This document shows, piece after piece, positions 13,868-19,504 of a stretch of 19,504 bases of DNA (the first letter of the stretch is position 1; the number at the start of each line of letters is the position of its first letter). Origin of the DNA: UBA2862 sp045658005 (GTDB taxonomy: Bacteria > Bacillota > Clostridia > Christensenellales > Aristaeellaceae); NCBI GenBank assembly GCA_045658005.1, contig JAZOUD010000056.1, forward strand, positions 1 through 19,504, in the 5' to 3' direction. The translations under genes and the position numbers were made by a program. Below the pieces are notes generated by a model that was not told the origin of the DNA, ran no database searches, and saw nothing but the letters and a program-made list of their open reading frames with translations.

Positions 13868-15259
13868 TCAATACCTCAGGAACGCGCAATACCCCTTGTA
13901 GGCCTCCCAGAGGTCGGCCTTGGAGACCAGCTCCCAGGGGGCATGCATGGACAGTACAGGCACGCCGCAGTCGATCACGTTCATGGCATATTCCGCGCAG
14001 AACTTGGCGATGGTCCCGCCGCCGCCGACATCCACCTTGCCCAGCTCGCTGGTCTGCCAGCACACGTTCGCCTCGTCCATGATCCGGCGCACGGCGGCCA
14101 TATACTCAGCGTTGGCGTCGCTGGCACCGCTCTTGCCCCGGGAGCCGGTGTACTTGTTGAAGCACACGCCCAGGTTCAGCATGGCGGAATTCTTCTTTTC
14201 AAACACGCTCGAGTAGGTGGGATCGTAGCCCGCGCTGACGTCGCTGGAGAGCATGCGGCTGTTCTGAAGCGCCCGGCGCACGACCAGGTCGCCCTCATAG
14301 CCCATCAGCGCGGCCAGCTCGGCCACGGTGTTCGCGAAGAAGTGGGACCGCATGCCGGAGGCGCCCTCGCTGCCGATCTCCTCCTTGTCCACCAGCACCG
14401 CGCAGAGGGTGCGCTCGGGCACCTCCTCGAAATCGGCCAGGGCCATCAGGCTGGGATAGGCGCACACCCGGTCGTCGTGGCCGTAGGCCAGTATCATGCT
14501 GCGGTCCAGTCCGGCGTCCCGGGCACGGCCCGCGGGCACGACCTCCAGCTCGGCGGAGATGAAGTCCTCCTCCTCCACGCCCCAGTCCCGCTTCAGCACG
14601 GCCAGTATGGCCCGCTTCACCGGATCCTTCTTCTCTTCCTTTTCGCCGCCGCACTCGGGCTGGCTGCCGATCAGTATGTTCAGCGCCTCGCCGTCCACGA
14701 ACTTCGACGCGGTCTTCTCCATCTGCTCCTGGGCCAGGTGAGGCAGCAGGTCGGTGATGCAGAACACCGGGTCGTCGTCCCCCTCGCCGATCGACACCTC
14801 CACGGTATCGCCGTCCCGCTTCACGATCACGCCGTGCAGCGCCAGGGGCAGGGCCAGCCACTGGTACTTCTTGATGCCGCCGTAGTAGTGGGTGTCCAGG
14901 TAGGCCAGGTCCCCGTCCTCGAACAGCGGGTTCTGCTTGACGTCCAGGCGGGGCGAATCGATGTGGGCGCCCAGTATGTTCATGCCCCGCTCGATGGACA
15001 TGCTGCCCACCACGAAGGCCATGAAGCTCTTGTTCATCCACTTGCGATACACCCTGTCCCCCGGCTCCAGCGGCTCGCCGGTCTTGATCAGCGTGTCCAG
15101 GTTGCGAAAGCCCGCCGCCCGGCAGATGCGCTCCGCCTCCGCCGCGGCCTCCCGCTCGGTCTTGGCATTGTCCAGAAATGCCCGATAGGCGTCGGAGAAG
15201 GCGGACAGCCGCGCCCGCTCCTCTGCGGAATAGTGCTCCCATGCGTTCTTTCTATACAT
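13868..15259 (-). CDS. M18 family zinc aminopeptidase
   Basis: The 463-residue cytoplasmic metallopeptidase removes N-terminal amino acids, with acidic or neutral preference in the family. Zinc ligands and catalytic residues are visible: His99 (G-A-H-I-D-S-P), Asp262 (H-D-D-R), Glu293/Glu294 (D-K-E-E-I-G-S), Asp340 (S-S-D-V-S-A-G) and His439 (S-M-H-A-P-W-E). The length is normal for the family (about 430-480). The start at 15259 is preferred because GGAGG is 7 nt upstream; the ATG at 15265 is only one base from it. It is the third gene after the MreB-like and YgjP-like genes, 13 bp behind the latter, so probably co-transcribed, with peptide recycling as its likely role. Confidence 0.93.
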   Translation of the reverse strand: MYRKNAWEHYSAEERARLSAFSDAYRAFLDNAKTEREAAAEAERICRAAGFRNLDTLIKTGEPLEPGDRVYRKWMNKSFMAFVVGSMSIERGMNILGAHIDSPRLDVKQNPLFEDGDLAYLDTHYYGGIKKYQWLALPLALHGVIVKRDGDTVEVSIGEGDDDPVFCITDLLPHLAQEQMEKTASKFVDGEALNILIGSQPECGGEKEEKKDPVKRAILAVLKRDWGVEEEDFISAELEVVPAGRARDAGLDRSMILAYGHDDRVCAYPSLMALADFEEVPERTLCAVLVDKEEIGSEGASGMRSHFFANTVAELAALMGYEGDLVVRRALQNSRMLSSDVSAGYDPTYSSVFEKKNSAMLNLGVCFNKYTGSRGKSGASDANAEYMAAVRRIMDEANVCWQTSELGKVDVGGGGTIAKFCAEYAMNVIDCGVPVLSMHAPWELVSKADLWEAYKGYCAFLRY

Positions 15260-15272
15260 AAACATCCCTCCA

Positions 15273-15983
15273 TTACAGATACAGATCGTCCGTATGCGCC
15301 TTCAGCCACTTCTTCCAGACCTCGTAATCCGGCATCTGCCCGGCCACCAGGGCCCAGAAGCGGGGTGAGTGGTTGAATTCGTACAGGTGGCAAAGCTCAT
15401 GGATCACCACGTAGTCCAGCGCCTGGGGCGGCGCCATGATCAGCTTCCAGTTGAAGTTGAGGTTGCCCTTGCTCGAGCAGCTGCCCCAGCGGCTCTTTTG
15501 CTCCCGGATGGTGACCCTTCCGGGAACCCTGCCGATCCGCGGCACGTAATGATCCAGCCGCTCCCTGATGCGCTTCAGCGCCATTGTGGACAGCGTGGCC
15601 CGGATGGCGGCGCGCACGTCGGGATCGCTGTCCAGGTTGGGCAGGGTCAGGTGGTATTCCTCCCCTTCCAGCCTGCCCGAGCGACGGGCGCCCGGGTGCA
15701 GCCGCAGTATGCAGCGCTTCCCCTCGATCAGGATCGGGCTGCCGTCGGTGACGGGATGGGCGCGGCGGTCCGCCTCCAGCCGTGCCTCGGTCTGGCGCTG
15801 CATGTCCAGCAGCTCATCCGCCCGCTGGCGCACCATCTCGTCCACATCCCGCAGGCGCAGGTACTTCGGCGCGTACACCCGAAGCCCCGCCTCCGGCAGC
15901 GCCTGGAACAGCACGTTCTGCCGGGAGGACTGGATCAGGGTGTACTCGATGCGCCGATTGCCGGCGATGACTGCACGCTTCAT
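15273..15983 (-). CDS. YgjP-like (DUF45) metal-dependent hydrolase
   Basis: The 236-residue product carries the YgjP/SprT-type zincin signature. H-E-L-C-H lies at 195-199, a third ligand His205 in N-H-S-P-x-F-W, and the R-W-G-S-C-S-S-K-G-N-L block at 165-175. Members are predicted zinc proteases and some act with DNA repair or restriction genes; the substrate is unknown. The central region (60-115) is less conserved. No signal peptide or membrane helix is seen, so it should be cytoplasmic. It lies between the MreB-like gene and the aminopeptidase in one operon. Confidence 0.88.
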   Translation of the reverse strand: MKRAVIAGNRRIEYTLIQSSRQNVLFQALPEAGLRVYAPKYLRLRDVDEMVRQRADELLDMQRQTEARLEADRRAHPVTDGSPILIEGKRCILRLHPGARRSGRLEGEEYHLTLPNLDSDPDVRAAIRATLSTMALKRIRERLDHYVPRIGRVPGRVTIREQKSRWGSCSSKGNLNFNWKLIMAPPQALDYVVIHELCHLYEFNHSPRFWALVAGQMPDYEVWKKWLKAHTDDLYL

Positions 15984-15998
15984 TCGAACACCTCCGCG

Positions 15999-16036
15999 AA
16001 ATCTGGTTTATCGAGCACAGCTCGACAAATCAGGAT
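15999..16036 (-). promoter_or_regulatory. Intercistronic hairpin
   Basis: The arms AAATCTGGTTTATCGAGC and CTCGACAAATCAGGATTT form a long imperfect stem with G-U pairs and a short ACAG loop. It starts directly at the stop codon of the MreB-like gene. No U-tract follows, so rather than terminating it may stabilise the upstream mRNA or set the ratio between the two genes. Confidence 0.5.
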
Positions 16037-17062
16037 TTACCACACCTGCCTCGACTGCCGCTCCTGGAGCGTTGCCCTGTATGCCTCCGGGTTGTCCATG
16101 ATCCTGTGCAGGCCGCGAATGGCGCAGCCCTCGGGGGCGTCGGCCACCCGGCAGGGGATGCCCAGCGCCTGGCCGATCCGCCGGTCCAGCTCGGCCATCG
16201 CCGCGCCGCCGCCGGTCAGCACCGCGCCGGCGTCGGTCAGGTCGGCGGAGAGCTCCTCCGGGGCGCTGTCCACCACGGTATTCACCATGCGCGCCAGCTC
16301 GCTCACAACGTCCTCGCAGGCGTCCAGCACCGGCTTGGTCTCCACGTCGAAGTTCACCGGCATGCGCTTTGCCAGGTTGATGCCCGTGGCGTGCATGATC
16401 ACGTCCTTGGGAGCCTTGTCGGGCATGGCCGTTCCCAGGGTGTTCTTGATCTCCTCCGAGGCCAGCACGCCCACGCGATAGCCGAAGTCGCTGCGCAGTA
16501 TGTGCCGCACCCGCTCGTCGATGCGGTTCATGCCGTAGGGCAGGTAGCCGAAGGCCGCCACCCTTCCGAAGGTGAACAGCGTGGCAGTGATCTTGCCCGC
16601 GCCGACGTCCACCAGCAGCTTGGCCTCGGGACTGTTCAGATCCAAACCCGCCCCTACCGCCGCCGCGACGTCCGAGCGCACCAGCACGGCCTCCGCCGCC
16701 CCGGCGTCGATGGCCGCCGTCAGCAGGGCCTCCTTCTGCACAGGCCTGGCGAAGGGCGCGCAGGTGACCATCGCGCCGAAGCGACGCCGGGTATTCACGC
16801 CCTCCGAGCGCTTGAAGAGCCACTGGAACATCCGCGCCGCGTAAAGATTGTTCTCCAGCACGCCGTCCCGCAGCGGATGCACCACGCTCACGCCCTCGCA
16901 GGTGCGGCCGATCAGCCGCTGGGCGATGTCTCCGGCGCAGATGGGCACCGGGTTGCCCTCGCGAAAGGCCAGCGCCGCCGGGGCGCTGAGCACCGGGCCG
17001 CGCTTCAGCTCCGCCATGCGCGCGCTCTGGGTGCCCAGGTCTATGCCGATATCCCAACGCAT
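16037..17062 (-). CDS. Divergent MreB-like actin homologue
   Basis: The 341-residue product has the full actin-like ATPase layout and the length of MreB. Phosphate-1 is D-I-G-I-D-L-G-T at 4-11, phosphate-2 V-D-V-G-A-G-K at 151-157, and the adenosine motif V-L-T-G-G-G near residue 280. Two hallmarks are changed. The glutamate pair before the P-M-A-A-A-I-G-A-G-L stretch is R-S-D (129-131), and the phosphate-2 G-G-G-T is G-A-G-K. ATP hydrolysis may therefore be lost or altered. MreB polymers guide wall synthesis in rod-shaped cells; with no mreC or mreD neighbours this is probably a paralogue. GGAGG lies 8 nt before the ATG, and a good promoter lies upstream. It heads the operon with the YgjP-like and M18 genes. 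Confidence 0.85.
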   Translation of the reverse strand: MRWDIGIDLGTQSARMAELKRGPVLSAPAALAFREGNPVPICAGDIAQRLIGRTCEGVSVVHPLRDGVLENNLYAARMFQWLFKRSEGVNTRRRFGAMVTCAPFARPVQKEALLTAAIDAGAAEAVLVRSDVAAAVGAGLDLNSPEAKLLVDVGAGKITATLFTFGRVAAFGYLPYGMNRIDERVRHILRSDFGYRVGVLASEEIKNTLGTAMPDKAPKDVIMHATGINLAKRMPVNFDVETKPVLDACEDVVSELARMVNTVVDSAPEELSADLTDAGAVLTGGGAAMAELDRRIGQALGIPCRVADAPEGCAIRGLHRIMDNPEAYRATLQERQSRQVW

Positions 17063-17092
17063 ATATTATACCTCCATCGTATGCCAGACAGC

Positions 17093-17121
17093 ATTATAGC
17101 ATACATCGCGCCATCGCGCAA
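17093..17121 (-). promoter_or_regulatory. Promoter of the MreB-like operon
   Basis: On the minus strand, TTGCGC (17121-17116) and a perfect TATAAT (17098-17093) are 17 bp apart. Both lie between the HAD gene stop codon and the MreB-like start codon, so this operon is expressed independently of the HAD gene. Confidence 0.65.
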
Positions 17122-17147
17122 ACGCCGCAGATTTTGCGCGACAGCCC

Positions 17148-17702
17148 TCACCAGGGCAGCAGCCGTTCCCCCTTGACCAGATAGGCCCGCTCTGCCAGGG
17201 CGGCCAGGGGATCGTCCGAGTGGGAATCGGAGTAGAATTCCTCGATCCCCGCCCCGGGAAAGCGGGCGTGGAACCGGGTGACCTTCTCCTGGCCGTGGCA
17301 GTTGGGGCCGAGGAAGCGACCGGTGCGCTTGTCCACCGGCGAGCCCATGACGCAGCGAATATCCAGTTTTTCGCAGGCGGGGCGGATCAAAAACTCCGGC
17401 GAGGCGGAGATCACCACATCGTCCGGACGGTGGCGGGGCGGATACCACGCCTTGATCCGTGTAAAATTCTTCCGCCAGAAGGCGTCCACTGCCTCGTCCA
17501 CATCGCCGATGAGGGCCAGGAAGTGGAGCATGCGCTGCTTGAAGGGCTGCTTTTGGCGCAGGCGCAGCGCAAACAGCAGGCCGTTGGCGGCCTGGGCAGG
17601 AATATCCAGCCACATGCGGGGATAGCGGCCCAGGCAGTAGGCGAAAAACCGGGCGGTGCTGTCGCCCTTCAAAAGCGTGTTGTCAAAATCGTAGACATTC
17701 AT
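17148..17702 (-). CDS. HAD family phosphatase (SerB-like type)
   Basis: The 184-residue product belongs to the haloacid dehalogenase superfamily. Motif I is D-F-D-N-T with Asp5 and Asp7. Motif II is Ser99 in V-I-S-A-S-P, and motif III Lys140 in G-Q-E-K. Motif IV is Y-S-D-S-H-S-D-D-P with Asp159 and Asp163. A helical cap lies between motifs I and II (about 15-85). The fold class is that of phosphoserine phosphatase-like HAD-IB enzymes; the substrate cannot be named. It is divergent from the LCP gene and followed by the separately promoted MreB-like operon. A weak GGAG site precedes the ATG. Confidence 0.85.
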   Translation of the reverse strand: MNVYDFDNTLLKGDSTARFFAYCLGRYPRMWLDIPAQAANGLLFALRLRQKQPFKQRMLHFLALIGDVDEAVDAFWRKNFTRIKAWYPPRHRPDDVVISASPEFLIRPACEKLDIRCVMGSPVDKRTGRFLGPNCHGQEKVTRFHARFPGAGIEEFYSDSHSDDPLAALAERAYLVKGERLLPW

Positions 17703-17767
17703 TGGCTCGCGCTCCGTTTGACTGAATGGATTACCTCTGTTATTCTCCGTCCGGGTCCTGGAATCCT

Positions 17768-17812
17768 GCCTGCCGGAAATTGTTGGAAAACCGCTGCCAA
17801 TTTCCGGCAGGC
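17768..17812. repeat. Perfect 15-bp inverted repeat in a divergent intergenic region
   Basis: GCCTGCCGGAAATTG (17768-17782) is exactly inverted at 17798-17812 with a 15-base loop. No T-tract follows on either strand. It lies between the divergent HAD and LCP genes, about 115 bp before the LCP -35 box. It may be a regulator-binding site, a leader structure of the HAD transcript, or an intergenic repeat. Confidence 0.7.
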
Positions 17813-17926
17813 CGATCGGAACAGACCGCCATGAAAACCGCGACGCCGGGGCTGTTCATGCGCCACCGCTGCCCCGCCCCAATTATGAAGCTGGTTTGAC
17901 CTGTATTTTGAATTTCGATGGGCGGG

Positions 17927-17955
17927 TTGATTTTGTCCCCCGACGCTGGTAAAAT
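17927..17955 (+). promoter_or_regulatory. Promoter of the LCP gene
   Basis: TTGATT (17927-17932) and TAAAAT (17950-17955) are 17 bp apart, with TGG just before the -10 box. The leader is about 25 nt and carries GGAGG before the ATG at 17987. Confidence 0.7.
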
Positions 17956-17986
17956 AGCAAGCATCACCAATATGGAGGATACTGAC

Positions 17987-19045
17987 ATGAATAAACAGAT
18001 AAATAAATTCATCGCCGCGCTGCTGGCGCTGTGCCTGCTGCTGGGCGGCGCCCTTGGCACGCTGGCGGAACAGGATAAACCGGATGTGGTCGGCGACCTG
18101 CTGCGCTATTTCATGGGCGTAAGCGACGGGGAGCCGGACCCCATCACCGACGACGACGAGGAGTATGTGGTGGAGGGGGACGAGGCGGACGAAGAGGAGA
18201 TCGTGGTGGACGAGCATATCAGCGTCACCGACCTCGCCGTCACCCCGGGCCTTTCCAGGGACTGGCTGAACATACTGCTGCTGGGCACCGACGCCCGGGG
18301 CAGCGGCAAATACACGCTCACGGACACGATGATCGTGCTCTCCATCAATTCCAAGACCCAGCAGATAAAGCTGTCCTCGATCATGCGCGACATCTGGGTG
18401 CAGATTCCCGGCTACGGCGGGCAGAAGCTGAACGCGGCCTGCGTCTACGGCGGCCCGGAGCTGACCATCCGCCTGATCAACGAATACTTCGGCCTGAATA
18501 TCGAAAAGTATGCGCTGGTGAACATGCAGTGCCTGGTGCAGATCGTAGACACCCTGGGCGGCATACAGCTGGACGTCACCCCCGCCGAGAGCGGCGCGAT
18601 CCGCCGGCTCAACAATTCCAGCGTGGGCGCAAAGGACGGCTCCGGCAAGTACATATCCGACGCCGTGCCCTCGGGCGAGCAGGTGCTGCTCAACGGCAAG
18701 CAGGTGCTGGCCTACTCCCGCATCCGCAAGAGCGATTCCGACTACGCCCGCACCCGCCGCCAGCGCAACGTGCTGGTCGCCATCGCAAAGAAGATGCAGA
18801 GCGTCAACCTGCTGCGCCTGACGAGCATCGTCACCACCATGCTGCAATACGTGGAGACGAACCTCGGCTTCAACGAGATCATGGACATCGCCGGCGTCTG
18901 CATGAAGGCTGACCTGAACACCCTGGGCGAGTTCCGCATCCCCGCCGACGGCACCTACGATTCAGGCATGTACGGCACCACCTGGTGCATCAAGCCCGAT
19001 TTCGAAGCCAACAAAAAGGCTTTGAACGAATTCATCTACGGATAA
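17987..19045 (+). CDS. LytR-CpsA-Psr (LCP) family cell-wall ligase
   Basis: The 352-residue product is of the LCP type, which transfers undecaprenyl-linked polymers such as teichoic acids or capsule onto peptidoglycan outside the cell. An N-terminal signal peptide or anchor covers 1-27. A strongly acidic linker follows (about 48-76, rich in Asp and Glu). The LCP domain runs from about 94 to 245 with N-I-L-L-L-G-T-D-A-R, T-D-T-M-I and M-R-D, the conserved residues that bind the polyprenyl phosphate head, and Y-A-R-T-R-R-Q near 255. GGAGG lies 7 nt before the ATG. An upstream in-frame start at 17918 would overlap the promoter and is rejected. It is transcribed alone, ending at its own terminator. 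Confidence 0.92.
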   Translation: MNKQINKFIAALLALCLLLGGALGTLAEQDKPDVVGDLLRYFMGVSDGEPDPITDDDEEYVVEGDEADEEEIVVDEHISVTDLAVTPGLSRDWLNILLLGTDARGSGKYTLTDTMIVLSINSKTQQIKLSSIMRDIWVQIPGYGGQKLNAACVYGGPELTIRLINEYFGLNIEKYALVNMQCLVQIVDTLGGIQLDVTPAESGAIRRLNNSSVGAKDGSGKYISDAVPSGEQVLLNGKQVLAYSRIRKSDSDYARTRRQRNVLVAIAKKMQSVNLLRLTSIVTTMLQYVETNLGFNEIMDIAGVCMKADLNTLGEFRIPADGTYDSGMYGTTWCIKPDFEANKKALNEFIYG

Positions 19046-19060
19046 CCGCCGCTTTCAGGG

Positions 19061-19094
19061 AAGGGGCTGTCTCAAAAGAGACAGCTCCTTTTCT
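19061..19094 (+). terminator. Rho-independent terminator of the LCP gene
   Basis: The stem GCTGTCTC/GAGACAGC with an AAAA loop is extended by AAGG/CCTT pairs and followed by TTTT. It starts 15 bp after the stop codon. Confidence 0.9.
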
Positions 19095-19163
19095 GACTGT
19101 AACTGTTCAGTCGTATGGAAATTCTGATTTGGCGGAGAGACGATAAGGTTCCCAAAAGTAGCC

Positions 19164-19360
19164 TTCCCCCGGTGTCCTAAATCCTAAAGGACTAGCTTCG
19201 CGTCGGGGAAGGTGGATTTGACGAAAAATGCTTGCATTGTTTCGTCAAAGACGGATGAGGTCCTTGCCGATGGAACAACGCCTATCGGAACAAAGGCGCG
19301 AGGCGTAACGTGAGGGGAGGACCTCATCCGACCCGCCGCAAGCGGCGGGCCACCTTCCCC
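19164..19360. repeat. Nested palindromic intergenic repeat
   Basis: No gene is credible here. GGGGAAGGTGG (19205-19215) and CGGATGAGGTCC (19252-19263) are answered in exact inverse by GGACCTCATCCG (19319-19330) and CCACCTTCCCC (19350-19360). Between each pair sits a further hairpin: TTTGACGAAA/TTTCGTCAAA at 19217-19249 and CCCGCCGC/GCGGCGGG at 19332-19349. The whole would fold like a cloverleaf. A possible outer arm CCTTCCCC starts at 19162. Such hairpin-rich repeats occur between genes in clostridial genomes; it may be a non-autonomous mobile repeat. Confidence 0.7.
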
Positions 19361-19413
19361 ATTGGGCAATGTCATCAACTTAAGGAAAAAATACCTGCCG
19401 TCGCGCCCAAAAG

Positions 19414-19495
19414 GCTTCCCCTTGAGGGGAAGCTGTCTGCGAAGCAGACTGAAGAGGTGTCCCCGTTACACCTCGTTCGTCTATTCCGATAGACG
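19414..19495. repeat. Chain of four adjacent hairpins
   Basis: Four consecutive perfect inverted repeats are seen: GCTTCCCC/GGGGAAGC (19414-19433), GTCTGC/GCAGAC (19435-19449), GAGGTGT/ACACCTC (19454-19474) and CGTCTAT/ATAGACG (19478-19495). They leave almost no unpaired bases. Short ORFs crossing them are not credible genes. The first hairpin shares the CTTCCCC theme with the preceding repeat, so the two are probably modules of one repeat family. The element may continue past the window end. Confidence 0.7.
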
Positions 19496-19504
19496 ATCTT
19501 ATCC

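Noticed and set aside
19184..19492. Short open frames of about 60 codons on both strands.
   Set aside because: They run through perfect hairpins and palindromes, have no ribosome binding site and show no protein-like composition.

Overview
The window looks like a chromosome segment of a Gram-positive, fairly GC-rich member of the Clostridia (Bacillota). The evidence is a type IV pilus cluster with a DUF4860 protein, an LCP cell-wall ligase, an MreB-like gene, strong AGGAGG ribosome binding sites and sigma-A type promoters. It is probably an uncultured gut lineage, but the exact taxon cannot be read from the sequence. The right two thirds (from about 5850) is GC-rich, orderly core genome. The left 5.8 kb is lower in GC, carries broken genes and repeats, and is an accessory (mobile/defence) region.

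Accessory region (1-5850). It opens with four 22-bp units that resemble the transposase-binding array at an IS21-family end. An AT-rich FRG-domain gene, a small unknown ORF and a short large-serine-recombinase gene (+ strand) follow. Next comes a frameshifted HNH-endonuclease remnant. Then, on the minus strand, there is a tightly coupled pair: an ABC/AAA-type ATPase and a TOPRIM-like protein. This pair has its own strong promoter and looks like a two-gene defence module of the PARIS/Gabija general type. The pair lies between the recombinase 3' end and a second, decayed direct copy of that 3' end (5336-5560). The region ends at a tRNA-Thr(GGT) gene, whose 3' end faces the island.

Type IV pilus operon (12385 down to 6055, minus strand). 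From a clear promoter the order is: secreted transglutaminase-like protein, PilC/GspF platform protein, short pseudopilin-like protein, DUF4860 protein, two further single-pass pilin-like proteins, PilT ATPase, a lone HPt phosphotransfer protein, and a SARP/BTAD-type regulator. The regulator ends in a degenerate GGDEF-like domain. Genes are packed with stop/start overlaps. No PilB, prepilin peptidase or obvious major pilin is present in the window. Divergent to this operon is a membrane-bound GGDEF diguanylate cyclase (12647-13804). The cyclase keeps its active-site motif but lacks the inhibitory I-site. The SARP protein has the reverse pattern, which suggests c-di-GMP control of the pilus.

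Right part. A minus-strand operon encodes a divergent MreB-like actin homologue with altered catalytic motifs, a YgjP-type metallopeptidase-like protein and an M18 aminopeptidase. It converges with the cyclase gene on a shared terminator. Upstream lie a HAD phosphatase-like gene (minus) and a divergently transcribed LCP-family protein (plus). The window closes with about 400 bp of non-coding, hairpin-rich repeat DNA.
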